The notes under the pieces are model-generated. The model was given only the letters and a program-made list of their open reading frames with translations, had not been told where the DNA came from and searched no databases. A stretch of 34,111 nt of DNA, taken from the NCBI GenBank assembly GCA_015066465.1, contig SVOI01000027.1, positions 1 to 34,111 of the forward strand, written 5' to 3'. Position 1 is the stretch's first letter. Every line of letters starts with the position of its first letter. A program made the position numbers and the translations under genes. The stretch is from Oscillospiraceae bacterium (GTDB lineage Bacteria; Bacillota; Clostridia; Oscillospirales; Acutalibacteraceae). Of the stretch, positions 14,891-23,860 are shown in pieces.

Positions 14891-16265
14891 TTTCAATCGC
14901 TACTTCAAAAGCTTCACGAACGTTTCTTACACCAATAACTTCAATATCAGTAAAAGAAGCCTTGTTAAGTTTTTTCATATTTTGTCTTGGAATAATGCAA
15001 CGCTTGAAGCCGAGTCTTTCAGATTCTTTGATTCGTTGCTCACAATTATTAACCATTCTTATTTCGCCAGCAAGTCCAATTTCACCAAAAACGATAGTTT
15101 CACTATCAATTATAGCATCCTTAAGACTTGAAATAAGCGCAACGGCAACCGCTAAGTCTGACGCTGGTTCATCTGCTCTTAAGCCACCAACAATGTTGAG
15201 ATAACAATCCATATTACTAAAGAAATAACCAGCTCTTTTTTCGAGAATCGCTATAAGCATTGCCATTCTATTGTAATCGAAGCCAGTTGACATTCTTCTT
15301 GGATTACCAAAACCAGAAGTTGTTGCAAGACCTTGAATTTCAGCTAAAATTGGTCTGGAGCCTTCAATCATACACGTTACACAAGTGCCTGAAACATTAG
15401 TTGGTCTACCTGCTAAAAGTGCCATTGAAGGACTTTCAATCTGAGAAAGACCCATTTCAGTCATTTCAAAAACACCAATTTCATTAGTTGAGCCAAATCT
15501 GTTTTTAGCAGCCCTTAAAATTCTGTAAGAATAATTTCTTTCACCTTCAAAATAAAGCACTGTATCAACAATATGCTCTAATACTTTAGGTCCTGCAATG
15601 TTACCATCTTTATTTACGTGACCCACTAAAATTGTAGAAATATCATTATTTTTAGAAGTCTGCATAAAGAGATTGGTGCATTCTCTGACTTGTGTGATGC
15701 TACCAGTGCTTGATGATATTTCTGAGATATTCATCGTCTGTATAGAGTCAACCATAACAATATTAGGTTTTGCAGACTTTATATATTCACAAACAATTTC
15801 AGCATCTGTTTCACACATTACAGAAAGATTATCTGATTTAACGCCGAGTCTTTTTGCTCTCATTTTTAATTGATAAGCTGATTCTTCACCTGAAACGTAA
15901 AGAACAGTTAAATCTTTTGAAAGATAATTACAAATCTGTAAAAGCAACGTTGATTTACCAATACCAGGGTCACCAGATAAAAGCACCAATGAACCCTTTA
16001 CAAGTCCACCACCTAAAACTCGGTTAAGCTCTGAAATACCTGTGTTAAATCGGAACTCAGTTGAAGAATCTATTGAGTCTAATTTTAAAACATTCAAGCT
16101 TTTATTAATAACAGAAGATGTAGTTTTTGTGCTTTTTGACTCATTTTTTACGATTTCTTCATCCATAGTACCCCATTCGCTACAAGATGGGCATTTGCCA
16201 TACCATTTAGCTGATTCATAACCACAATTATTACATATATAAACAGTTTTTTGTTTTGAAGCCAT
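14883..16265 (-). CDS. radA: DNA repair protein RadA (Sms)
   Basis: RadA is a RecA-like ATPase and branch-migration helicase in homologous recombination. The 460-residue protein has a four-cysteine zinc finger (Cys11, 14, 25, 28). Walker A is GDPGIGKST (98-106). The RadA-specific KNRFG motif is at 254-258, and a C-terminal Lon-like domain follows. I chose ATG 16265 (MASKQ), which matches the usual RadA N terminus. A GTG at 16274 would overlap the cwlD stop as GTGA, but AAGG would then be only about 3-4 bases from the start. Order on this strand is cwlD-radA-DUF6873, tightly packed. Confidence 0.96.
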   Translation of the reverse strand: MASKQKTVYICNNCGYESAKWYGKCPSCSEWGTMDEEIVKNESKSTKTTSSVINKSLNVLKLDSIDSSTEFRFNTGISELNRVLGGGLVKGSLVLLSGDPGIGKSTLLLQICNYLSKDLTVLYVSGEESAYQLKMRAKRLGVKSDNLSVMCETDAEIVCEYIKSAKPNIVMVDSIQTMNISEISSSTGSITQVRECTNLFMQTSKNNDISTILVGHVNKDGNIAGPKVLEHIVDTVLYFEGERNYSYRILRAAKNRFGSTNEIGVFEMTEMGLSQIESPSMALLAGRPTNVSGTCVTCMIEGSRPILAEIQGLATTSGFGNPRRMSTGFDYNRMAMLIAILEKRAGYFFSNMDCYLNIVGGLRADEPASDLAVAVALISSLKDAIIDSETIVFGEIGLAGEIRMVNNCEQRIKESERLGFKRCIIPRQNMKKLNKASFTDIEVIGVRNVREAFEVAIENA

Positions 16266-16270
16266 AATTT

Positions 16271-16981
16271 TCACTGACCTTCATAATAATTTAAAATTCC
16301 TGTTGCAATAGAAAATGCAACCTGCTTTTGATATTCTTCAGTTTTTAATTTTTCTGCTTCTTCCTTGTTAGATAAAAAGCCACACTCTACTAATACAGCA
16401 GGTTTTACTGCATTATAAATTAAATAAACAGATGTGCCACACGGCTTAATCTGGCGTTTATTCTGAGGCTGAGTAAAGTAAACAATGCTTTCTTGAATAG
16501 ACTCAGCTAACTCAGAGCTTTCACTACTGAAATTTTTAGAATAAAAAACCTGAGCACCACTATATTTACTCTGTGAAAAATGATTCTGATGAATACTGAC
16601 AAAAACAGCATTTTTAGTTTTTTTCATAAGTGCCATTCTATTATGTAAATCAGAAGATTTTCTACTTCTTATAGTATTTAAACCCTCATCTTCGGTAGAA
16701 GTGTCGCTATCACGAGTCATAACAACCTGAAAGCCGAAAAAGTTAAGGTATTCTTTTAAATATAAAGCAATATTTAAGTTAATACCTTTTTCCGGGACAC
16801 CATCATCAGTTGAAGCACCACCATCAAAACCGCCATGGCCAGCATCAACAATAATAACTGGTAAAGTATTATTATTTAATTTACTATTTGCACTCTCAGT
16901 AAAAAAATTGGTTTTTAAAATAAAAGTTGAAACAGAAAATGAAATTAAAATCATTCCACATAAAAATACAAGTTTTTTCAA
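16271..16981 (-). CDS. cwlD: N-acetylmuramoyl-L-alanine amidase, CwlD-like
   Basis: This is an Amidase_3 zinc enzyme of 236 residues that cleaves the amide bond between muramic acid and the stem peptide. CwlD makes muramic-delta-lactam in spore cortex. An N-terminal signal anchor (about residues 3-22) leads to the catalytic domain. Zinc ligands are His49 in DAGHGG, Glu64 and His131 in SIHQNH, and the catalytic Glu199 lies in VECGFLSN. The start is TTG 16981, 6-7 bases after AGGTG; an in-frame GTG at 16990 is part of that ribosome-binding site. The spore-specific role is inferred from length, domain layout and the other sporulation genes here. Confidence 0.85.
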   Translation of the reverse strand: MKKLVFLCGMILISFSVSTFILKTNFFTESANSKLNNNTLPVIIVDAGHGGFDGGASTDDGVPEKGINLNIALYLKEYLNFFGFQVVMTRDSDTSTEDEGLNTIRSRKSSDLHNRMALMKKTKNAVFVSIHQNHFSQSKYSGAQVFYSKNFSSESSELAESIQESIVYFTQPQNKRQIKPCGTSVYLIYNAVKPAVLVECGFLSNKEEAEKLKTEEYQKQVAFSIATGILNYYEGQ

Positions 16982-17019
16982 AATAATCACCTGTAAATTA
17001 TATGAAATTATATTAAAGA

Positions 17020-17682
17020 TTATCTGAATTCTGTACCATCTTTAACCAAAAGTTTTTTTCTTACAATAGACCACGAAATATTTTCAGGGCTAAAATCACT
17101 GATTAAAGCATCTTTAAATTGAATTGGGTTAATTGTAAAATCATTACCAGCTGGTAAAATGAAACTAAATTGTAACTCGCTATCTGACTCTTTAAGAACC
17201 TCTAATTCAGTAAGGTGTTCTGAAACATTAATTTCCTTAATTTCGCCTTTTTTAGTCTTTTTGTGAATTACAATATTATAACTATTGATTTTTTCTAAAA
17301 TCGTATTTCTGATATTTTCATCGTTATTTGAAGAAATGGTCATTTCATAGAGACCTGAAGTAATGAACAATGGTTTTTGAAAAGGTGCATCAATTTTCAA
17401 AAATTCAATACCAGGCACAGTTACTCTATTTAATTCAGAAATAACACGCTCATCTGGGTAGCTTTCATCATCGAGACGAATGTCTAATATTTCGTTCTCA
17501 CCTTCTACACCTAAAGGCAAAGAAAGACCAAAAACAAGGTGTGGATGAGGGTTAAAACCCTCTGTATACCAAAGAGGAATATCAGTTCTTCTGAATGCTC
17601 TTATAAGGCAACGGGTCAAGTCGAGATGTGAAATATATTTTGCGGTATCTTTTTTAGTGAACCATATTCTTACTGAGCGCAT
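17020..17682 (-). CDS. TIGR03936/DUF2344 radical-SAM-linked protein
   Basis: This 220-residue protein starts RSVRIWFTKKDTAKYISHLD and contains TEGFNPHPHLVFGLSLPLG, signatures of the DUF2344 family. That family always accompanies, or is fused to, the TIGR03960 radical SAM protein. Function is unknown, but an RNA or ribosome link is often suggested by its usual neighbours. ATG 17682 follows GGGGGT by 8 bases; a GTG at 17685 is one codon earlier. It overlaps the end of the upstream radical SAM gene by 29 bases, an unusually long overlap, so both are probably translated together. Confidence 0.9.
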   Translation of the reverse strand: MRSVRIWFTKKDTAKYISHLDLTRCLIRAFRRTDIPLWYTEGFNPHPHLVFGLSLPLGVEGENEILDIRLDDESYPDERVISELNRVTVPGIEFLKIDAPFQKPLFITSGLYEMTISSNNDENIRNTILEKINSYNIVIHKKTKKGEIKEINVSEHLTELEVLKESDSELQFSFILPAGNDFTINPIQFKDALISDFSPENISWSIVRKKLLVKDGTEFR

Positions 17683-19522
17683 CACACTTACCCCCGTTTA
17701 ATTTATTTGAACCACAAGCATTACATTGCTCACGACAATGCATTGAAGTTTCTGCTTTTTTAGCTTTTTCATTTTCTTTAATTAAAAATTCCTTTGAAAT
17801 ACCAGAATTAATGTGGTCCCAAGGTAAAACTTCATCGTAAGAACGACGACGATTAGCGTAGAAAGCAGTATCAATACCACATTCATTGAATGCTTCCATC
17901 CATACGTCATATTTAAATTTATCGTCCCAACTGTCAAATGTGCAACCATTTTTCCAGGCAGTTTCGATTACCTTGCAAAGCTTTCTGTCACCACGTGCAA
18001 AAATTGCTTCTAAGAAAATCTGGTCTGTTGTGTGGAAACGGAAAGTGATTTTTTTAGAAGTAACAGTTTCTTTTAAAAGCTGTTGTTTTGCAGTAATTTC
18101 TTCTCTTGAATCCTGTGGCTCCCATTGGAACGGTGTGCAAGGCTTTGGCACAAATGAAGAAACACCAGCACTGACGCTTACTGTTTTACCCTTTGGTTTA
18201 TTTGGGTTGCTGTAAAATTCTTCAACAACCTTCTGGCAAAGCTCATTAATTCCAATAACATCTTCTTTTGTTTCCGTTGGTAAGCCTATCATAAAATACA
18301 ATTTAACAGCAGTCCAACCACCTTCAAATGCTTTTCTGCAGGTACCTAAAATTTCTTCTTCGGTTATATTTTTATTAATAACATTTCTGAGTCTTTGTGT
18401 GCCAGCCTCTGCCGCAAAAGTAAGACCAGAACGTCTGACTAATGCTAACTTTTCTCTTAATTCATCTGAGAAATTGTCAATTCTTAAAGATGGTAAAGCG
18501 ACGTTAATCTTTTGTGGAGTAGCCCAACTTAAAAGAGATTCAAGTAATTCTGTAATTTTTGTGTAGTCACTACTTGAAAGTGAGCAAAGAGATAATTCGT
18601 CATAACCAGTTTCGCAAGCAATTTTCTGGCTTTGTTTACTTATTGTATCAACAGATTTTTCTCTTATTGGTCTATACCAGAAGCCAGCCTGACAAAATCT
18701 GCAACCACGAATACAACCACGGAAAATTTCGTGCACTACCCTATCGTGAACAACTTCAACAAAAGGAACAACGAAATTTTCAGGATAATAAACATTATCT
18801 AAATCTGAAACAATACGTTTATTAACAACACTTGGGGCACCATCGTTTGCAGTATACTGTTTTATAGTGCCATCTTCATTATAATCGACTATATAAAGTG
18901 AAGGCACATAAATACCTTCAATCTGAGAAGCAGCAATTAAAAATTCTTTTCTTGAAGCATTTTTCTTTTTATATTCATTTAATAAATCAAGAAAATCTAT
19001 CATCATTTCTTCGCCTTCACCAATCTGGAAGCAGTCAATAAAATCTGCTAATGGCTCAGGGTTAACAACACAAGGTCCACCCGCAACAATAATAGGATTA
19101 TCACTTAAAGAATCGCCACGATCTTCACTTTTTATTGGAATTCCAGCTAAATCCAACATATTAAGCACGTTAGAAAAGGATAATTCATATTGTAATGTGA
19201 AGCCTACAGCATCAAAATCTTTTAAGCTATCGTGACTTTCAAGACCAAAAAGTGGTATATTATTTTTTCTCATTGCTTCTTCCATATCATTGTCTGGTGC
19301 AAAAACCCTCTCACACCAATAATTCTCTTTAGAATTAATTAAGCCATAAAGAATTTTTAAACCAAGGTGTGACATACCGATTTCATAAGTATCTGGAAAA
19401 CAGAATGCAAAACGAATGTCAACATTGTTTTTGTCTTTAACTACTGAATTTAACTCGCCACCTGTGTAACGGGCAGGCTTTTGAACAAGCGGTAAAATGC
19501 TTTCAATTTTCTTATGTAACAT
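17654..19522 (-). CDS. TIGR03960-family radical SAM protein
   Basis: The 622-residue protein has an N-terminal B12-binding-like region (about 30-180, with GGPCVVNPEPLADF). The radical SAM core has the cluster motif CIRGCRFC (Cys270, 274, 277), followed by FAAEAGTQRLRNVINK. A C-terminal cysteine cluster (CREQCNACGSNK, then another Cys) may bind a second metal centre or zinc. The reaction is unknown. In many Firmicutes this pair lies between spoIVFB-like genes and the rng/rplU cluster. Here the spoIVFB-like gene is present on one side but rng and rplU are not on the other. The Shine-Dalgarno GGAG (+ strand 19534-19537) lies inside a strong hairpin. Confidence 0.9.
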   Translation of the reverse strand: MLHKKIESILPLVQKPARYTGGELNSVVKDKNNVDIRFAFCFPDTYEIGMSHLGLKILYGLINSKENYWCERVFAPDNDMEEAMRKNNIPLFGLESHDSLKDFDAVGFTLQYELSFSNVLNMLDLAGIPIKSEDRGDSLSDNPIIVAGGPCVVNPEPLADFIDCFQIGEGEEMMIDFLDLLNEYKKKNASRKEFLIAASQIEGIYVPSLYIVDYNEDGTIKQYTANDGAPSVVNKRIVSDLDNVYYPENFVVPFVEVVHDRVVHEIFRGCIRGCRFCQAGFWYRPIREKSVDTISKQSQKIACETGYDELSLCSLSSSDYTKITELLESLLSWATPQKINVALPSLRIDNFSDELREKLALVRRSGLTFAAEAGTQRLRNVINKNITEEEILGTCRKAFEGGWTAVKLYFMIGLPTETKEDVIGINELCQKVVEEFYSNPNKPKGKTVSVSAGVSSFVPKPCTPFQWEPQDSREEITAKQQLLKETVTSKKITFRFHTTDQIFLEAIFARGDRKLCKVIETAWKNGCTFDSWDDKFKYDVWMEAFNECGIDTAFYANRRRSYDEVLPWDHINSGISKEFLIKENEKAKKAETSMHCREQCNACGSNKLNGGKCDALSKNMVH

Positions 19523-19531
19523 AAATAAAGA

Positions 19532-19586
19532 TTCTCCAGTTTTAACATAAAATTATACACTATAATTTTACAATAAAACTGAAGAA
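19532..19586 (-). promoter_or_regulatory. Long hairpin in the leader of the radical SAM gene
   Basis: The arms 19532-19557 and 19561-19586 pair over 13 lower positions (one mismatch), a 3x3 internal loop and 10 perfect upper pairs, with a 3-base loop. The Shine-Dalgarno of the gene starting at 19522 lies in the 3' arm. No T-run follows, so this is not a good terminator; it looks like a site that hides the ribosome-binding site. Confidence 0.65.
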
Positions 19587-19603
19587 TTATCAAGTGAATT
19601 AGA

Positions 19604-20203
19604 CTACTTTTTTAATATAATTATAAGTAACATCAAAAGCGAAACAATAAGAAAATAGAAATCTTTATAATTCCTCAAAAAGATGTTAACAGAAAACAAG
19701 GTAAACGGAACAAGAATGCCAAAAGATATACACGAAACTATTGTTTCAGTAATTTTTTCATTAAATATACTTTTAAGTAATATTTCAATAATTTTACCAC
19801 CATCAAAATTATAAAAAGGCATTAAATTAAATATTGCTAAACCTAAATTAATTAATATTAAATTACTTAAATCTACATTTTTAATAATTAGATTTACGAA
19901 GTATAACACAGCACTAAAAATTAAATTAACAAGTGGTCCTGAAAGTAAAATAATAATTTCTTTTTTCATTGAAATTTTTTTGAAACTTTCAGTTTTTATA
20001 TTTGCACCAAATAATGAAATTTTTAATTCGCAAATTTTAACGCCAAATTTATTTAAAAAGAATAAATGACCTAGCTCGTGAATTATTGCAAAAAAACAAG
20101 ATAAATACAAAAAATCATTTTTATTAAAAATTACCAATAAAATGATTAAAGCAAAAAATGTGAAACTTACAGTAATTTTAATATTTTTAAATTTAAACTG
20201 CAT
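19604..20203 (-). CDS. spoIVFB: M50 membrane metalloprotease, SpoIVFB-like
   Basis: This 199-residue protein has several membrane segments. The zinc motif HELGH is at 42-46, and the second M50 motif NLMPFYNFDGG (Asn126, Asp134) is in a later helix, as in site-2 proteases. SpoIVFB cuts pro-sigma-K in the mother cell of Bacillus; no sigK is visible here. At 199 residues it has the bare catalytic core without a C-terminal CBS domain. AAAGGATG precedes the ATG, and the start overlaps the end of the M23 gene by 11 bases. The pairing with an M23 protein matches the SpoIVFA-SpoIVFB arrangement. Another intramembrane protease role is possible. Confidence 0.82.
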   Translation of the reverse strand: MQFKFKNIKITVSFTFFALIILLVIFNKNDFLYLSCFFAIIHELGHLFFLNKFGVKICELKISLFGANIKTESFKKISMKKEIIILLSGPLVNLIFSAVLYFVNLIIKNVDLSNLILINLGLAIFNLMPFYNFDGGKIIEILLKSIFNEKITETIVSCISFGILVPFTLFSVNIFLRNYKDFYFLIVSLLMLLIIILKK

Positions 20204-20936
20204 TTATTGCATCCTTTAAAGCAATTGCAGGGTTATATGAAATATTATTTATTCTTAATTCAAAATGCAAATGAGGACCAGTTGATTGACCAGTTGAACC
20301 AACAGTGGCAATTTTTTCACCACCACGAATCACAGCACCTTTTTCAACAAGTAGCTTTTCACAATGACAATAAACACTTATTATATCGTTATCGTGCTTA
20401 ATTTTAATATAGTTTCCATTCCATTGGTCATAGTTTGCCTCAATGATTTCTCCATCATAAATAGCATAAATTGGCTCACCTTTATTTAAAGCTAAATCTA
20501 TACCTTTATGAACGCCTGTATCACCACTAATCGGGTGTACTCTTTCACCAAATTCAGAAGAAACTTTTGCATTAATTACTGGATTATATATTTTATAATT
20601 TAATTTATATTTTTCAAATGAATAATTAACGTTTTCATTATTAATTTTTTCATCTTTACCGCCCTCGCCTAAAACCTCTGCATTAAATAACTCATCCGTA
20701 TAATCAACTGGAATAAAATCATCGACAGAAAAAAACTCAATTTTTTTGAACGCTTCTTCAACTTCTTCATTTGTAATATTTTTCTTAAGTTCTGAGCTCA
20801 ATTCATTTCTAAAAACTGAAAATGTAGGAGTATCAAAATAATTAATTAAAAATATAAAACCAAAAATTAAGGCACAAAAAATAAATTGTAAAATCAAAGT
20901 TTTTACTAAATAGTCTTGTTTTTTGTTTTTATCCAT
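20193..20936 (-). CDS. M23 peptidase with N-terminal anchor, SpoIVFA-like position
   Basis: The 247-residue protein has one membrane helix (about 13-33), an acidic stalk (about 40-110) and a C-terminal M23/LytM domain. All expected metal and catalytic residues are present: His143 and Asp147 in HKGIDL, His191 in YCHCEK, and His222 and His224 in HLHFE. It could therefore be an active peptidoglycan endopeptidase. Overlap with the M50 gene and the N-terminal anchor suggest it plays the SpoIVFA part, a partner of the M50 protease. The ATG follows directly on the T-run of the hairpin at 20937-20974, whose 3' arm supplies the ribosome-binding site GGTGAT. Confidence 0.8.
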   Translation of the reverse strand: MDKNKKQDYLVKTLILQFIFCALIFGFIFLINYFDTPTFSVFRNELSSELKKNITNEEVEEAFKKIEFFSVDDFIPVDYTDELFNAEVLGEGGKDEKINNENVNYSFEKYKLNYKIYNPVINAKVSSEFGERVHPISGDTGVHKGIDLALNKGEPIYAIYDGEIIEANYDQWNGNYIKIKHDNDIISVYCHCEKLLVEKGAVIRGGEKIATVGSTGQSTGPHLHFELRINNISYNPAIALKDAINAV

Positions 20937-20974
20937 AAAAAATCACCCGCAAATATATATGCGAGTGATTTTTT
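20937..20974. terminator. Symmetrical terminator overlapping the M23 gene's ribosome-binding site
   Basis: AAAAAATCACCCGCA (20937-20951) pairs with TGCGAGTGATTTTTT (20960-20974), 15 positions with one mismatch on + (G-U in the - strand RNA), loop AATATATA. It ends the ABC-F unit on the - strand, where the T-run abuts the M23 ATG at 20936. Confidence 0.8.
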
Positions 20975-20976
20975 AA

Positions 20977-22863
20977 TTATTCTTGTAATTCTTCCCATTC
21001 TGAATAGAGCTCATCTAATTCATTTTTTAATAAATCAAATTTAGCGGTTAATTCAAGCAGTTTTTCATAATCGGCAGAGGTTTCAGGTAATTCAAGCAAA
21101 TTCTGAATTTCTGAAATTTCATTTTCTTTTTCTTCAATCTCTTTTTCGATTTTAGAAATCCTTGAGTTACGTTTTCTTTCAAGTGCTTGTTGTTCTTTTT
21201 GTAATTTATAAGTGTTTACCTTAGTTGTTTCCTTCTTTTCTTTTTCAACTGGTTTTTGATTGTTTTCTTTAAATTCTAAATAAGTATCATAATTGCCGTC
21301 AATACTTACTGCACCATCGTGAGTTAAATGAACAATTTTATTAGATAATTTATTAATAAAATATCTGTCGTGAGAAACAACAAGAAGAGTACCATCATAG
21401 TTTAAAAGCGCCTCTTCTAACACTTCACGTGAGTTAATATCAAGGTGGTTTGTAGGCTCGTCTAAAATTAAGAAATTAGGCTTTGAGAGCATAATTTTTA
21501 GTAAAGCAATTTTTGCTCTTTCACCACCGCTTAATACTGACACTTTTTTAAACACATCATCACCACGGAATAAAAATAAAGCTAACGCGCTACGAATTTC
21601 AGTCTGGTCCATAAATTTATACATATCCCAGACTTCATCAAGAACAGTTTTCTCAGAGCTTAATTTATCAATATTCTGGTCAAAGTAGCCTATTTTAACG
21701 TTTGTACCAAATTTTATAATACCACTATCTTGTGAAATTTCTTTATTTAAAATTTTTAAAAATGTAGATTTACCACAACCATTTGGACCTAATAAAAACA
21801 TTTTATCTTCTCTGTTAATAGAAAGATTTAAGTTTTTAAATAACGGCTTTTGTGGGAATGATTTTTCTAAATCAAAAACAGTTAATACGTTATCGCCTGA
21901 GCGTACTTCAGAATTAAAAGAAAATCTTACAGAAGCTAAAGCTTTATCTGGCACAATTAAATCTGCTTTAATTCGTTCAATCTGCTTTTCTTTACTTGCG
22001 ATTGTTATATAATTTCGTTCCTGATTAAAACGCTTCTGTTGCTCAATTATGCCTTCAATTCGTTTAATTTCTGCAATATTCTTTTCATATTCTCGTTCAA
22101 TAGTTAATTCTCTTTCTGCTTTTAACTTCTGAAACACAGAATAATTACCTTTAGTCATAGTAATTTTTTTGTGAGCAATTTCCATTGTGAGAAATGTGAT
22201 TTTATCAAGAAAATAACGGTCGTGAGAAACAACAATTACTGCACCCTTATATTTACCTAAAAAGTCCTCAAGCCAGTTTATTGCATCAATATCAAGGTTA
22301 TTTGTCGGCTCGTCAAGAAGAATTAAATTAGCATTTGAAAGAAGTAATTTACAAAGTGAAACCTTAGAACGCTGACCACCACTTAAATTTTTCACTGGTG
22401 AATCAAGTTCACTTTCTTTAAAACCTAAACCAATAAGTGCAGAGCGTGATTTTGCTTTATAAACAAGACCATCACGGCGTTCTATCTCTTCAGTTAAATG
22501 TAACTGTCTTTCTATTAAATTAAGGTCGCTATTGTTTTCGAGCTTTTTTGTAATTTCTTCAAGCTCTTTTTCCATCTCAATAACATCAGAAAAAACCTTC
22601 AGAACTTCTTCATAAACAGTTAAATTATCTTCACATTCGAGGTATTGCTCCATATAGCCTATTCTTACATCTTTACCACGTACAATACCACCCTCTTGTG
22701 GAGTATATTCCCCTGTTATAAGCTTAAAAAGAGTAGTTTTTCCTGTACCGTTAGAGCCAATAAGTCCAATTCTGTCATTTTCTTCAACCTGAAAAGCGGC
22801 GTCTTTAAACAAGACGCCGTCAGAAAAGCCGAATTTTAAATTTAAAGCCGTTAATAATGACAT
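20977..22863 (-). CDS. ABC-F family ATPase (YdiF-like)
   Basis: The 628-residue cytoplasmic protein has two ABC domains and no membrane segments. Walker A motifs are GSNGTGKTT (36-44) and GPNGCGKST. Both halves have LSGGQ/LSGGE signatures and LLDEPTNNLDI/LDEPTNHLDI Walker B regions. A charged linker joins the domains, and a coiled-coil C-terminal tail of about 90 residues is present. ABC-F proteins act on the ribosome E site, as translation factors or antibiotic-resistance proteins. The linker is not obviously the long type of dedicated resistance proteins, so a YdiF/Uup-like housekeeping role is likelier. AAAGGTG precedes the ATG. The T-rich bidirectional hairpin at 20937-20974 terminates it. 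Confidence 0.9.
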   Translation of the reverse strand: MSLLTALNLKFGFSDGVLFKDAAFQVEENDRIGLIGSNGTGKTTLFKLITGEYTPQEGGIVRGKDVRIGYMEQYLECEDNLTVYEEVLKVFSDVIEMEKELEEITKKLENNSDLNLIERQLHLTEEIERRDGLVYKAKSRSALIGLGFKESELDSPVKNLSGGQRSKVSLCKLLLSNANLILLDEPTNNLDIDAINWLEDFLGKYKGAVIVVSHDRYFLDKITFLTMEIAHKKITMTKGNYSVFQKLKAERELTIEREYEKNIAEIKRIEGIIEQQKRFNQERNYITIASKEKQIERIKADLIVPDKALASVRFSFNSEVRSGDNVLTVFDLEKSFPQKPLFKNLNLSINREDKMFLLGPNGCGKSTFLKILNKEISQDSGIIKFGTNVKIGYFDQNIDKLSSEKTVLDEVWDMYKFMDQTEIRSALALFLFRGDDVFKKVSVLSGGERAKIALLKIMLSKPNFLILDEPTNHLDINSREVLEEALLNYDGTLLVVSHDRYFINKLSNKIVHLTHDGAVSIDGNYDTYLEFKENNQKPVEKEKKETTKVNTYKLQKEQQALERKRNSRISKIEKEIEEKENEISEIQNLLELPETSADYEKLLELTAKFDLLKNELDELYSEWEELQE

Positions 22864-22900
22864 AAAAATTCACCTTTAAATTCTTGAGACAAAACTAAAA

Positions 22901-23857
22901 TTATAAAGTGCTTAAAAGTGCATTGAATTCGCCAGATAACACAACATTACCGCTATTTGCAGGAATAAATATGCTATCACCCTTTTTTACGCTTACAGCG
23001 GTATTACCAGCCGTAATACTGCCACTTCCATCAAGAATTAAAACAGATAAAAATGAACTGTTATCACAGTTATATTCATACTTACCATTAAGCTTTAAAG
23101 AAGTCATTGTGAAAAACTCGCAAGAACAAAGCTTCTGAACTATTGCATCTCCAATAACTTCTTCTTTACCCTCTGCTTCTGCTGAACGTACTGGTGGTAA
23201 AGTGTTTGTAACATCAAGTGCTTTTTCAATGTGTAATTCACGAGGTTTGCCGTCAACCAATCTGCCATAATCATACACTCTGTAAGTAGTATTACAGTTC
23301 TGTTGAACTTCTGCAAGTAAAATACCGCCACCAATAGCGTGTAATGTTCCTGCTTCAATAAAGAAAATATCACCTTTTTTAACTTTTACTTTGTTTACGT
23401 GATTTAAAAATGAATTATCTTTAATTGATTTTTCAAATTCTTCTTTTGTAATTTCTTTATTAAAGCCATAAATAAGCTCAGCATCATCTGAACAATCAAG
23501 AACATACCAAGCTTCTGTTTTACCTAAAGAATTTTCGTGAATTCTTGCATAATCATCATCAGGGTGCACCTGAATTGATAAATTAGATTTTGCATCAATA
23601 AATTTAATTAAAAGTGGAAATTCGTTATATTTCGCACCTTTTTCACCTAAAAATTCAGGATGATTTTTAATGAGTTCAGTAAAGCTCTTATTAGCATATT
23701 CACCATTTTTAACTGTATTATCGCCATCGTTACGAGCAGAAAGCACCCAAGCTTCAGCAATATTATTAAGGTCACTTTCGTAACCATAATCATTCTTTAA
23801 ACGCTCGCCACCCCAAACGATTTCTTTAAAAACAGGGTTTAATTTAATTGGATACAT
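22901..23857 (-). CDS. manA: Mannose-6-phosphate isomerase, class I
   Basis: ManA interconverts mannose 6-phosphate and fructose 6-phosphate. The 318-residue cupin-fold protein shows zinc ligands in SIQVHPDD (His98), GKTEAWYVL (Glu115) and GTLHAIGGG (His173). The active-site YRVYDYGR motif is also present. Length fits the short Firmicutes type. GAGGTG precedes the ATG. It ends shortly before the ABC-F gene and starts 3 bases after the exonuclease stop, so it is probably cotranscribed with that gene. Confidence 0.95.
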   Translation of the reverse strand: MYPIKLNPVFKEIVWGGERLKNDYGYESDLNNIAEAWVLSARNDGDNTVKNGEYANKSFTELIKNHPEFLGEKGAKYNEFPLLIKFIDAKSNLSIQVHPDDDYARIHENSLGKTEAWYVLDCSDDAELIYGFNKEITKEEFEKSIKDNSFLNHVNKVKVKKGDIFFIEAGTLHAIGGGILLAEVQQNCNTTYRVYDYGRLVDGKPRELHIEKALDVTNTLPPVRSAEAEGKEEVIGDAIVQKLCSCEFFTMTSLKLNGKYEYNCDNSSFLSVLILDGSGSITAGNTAVSVKKGDSIFIPANSGNVVLSGEFNALLSTL

Positions 23858-23860
23858 TTT

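Noticed and set aside
18559-18825. Antisense ORF of 88 codons in the radical SAM gene
   Set aside because: It is opposite a strongly conserved coding region, has no ribosome-binding site and has low-complexity composition.
20977-22863. ABC-F gene as an antibiotic-resistance determinant
   Set aside because: The linker and C-terminal coiled coil fit housekeeping YdiF/Uup-like proteins, and no leader peptide or mobile context is seen.
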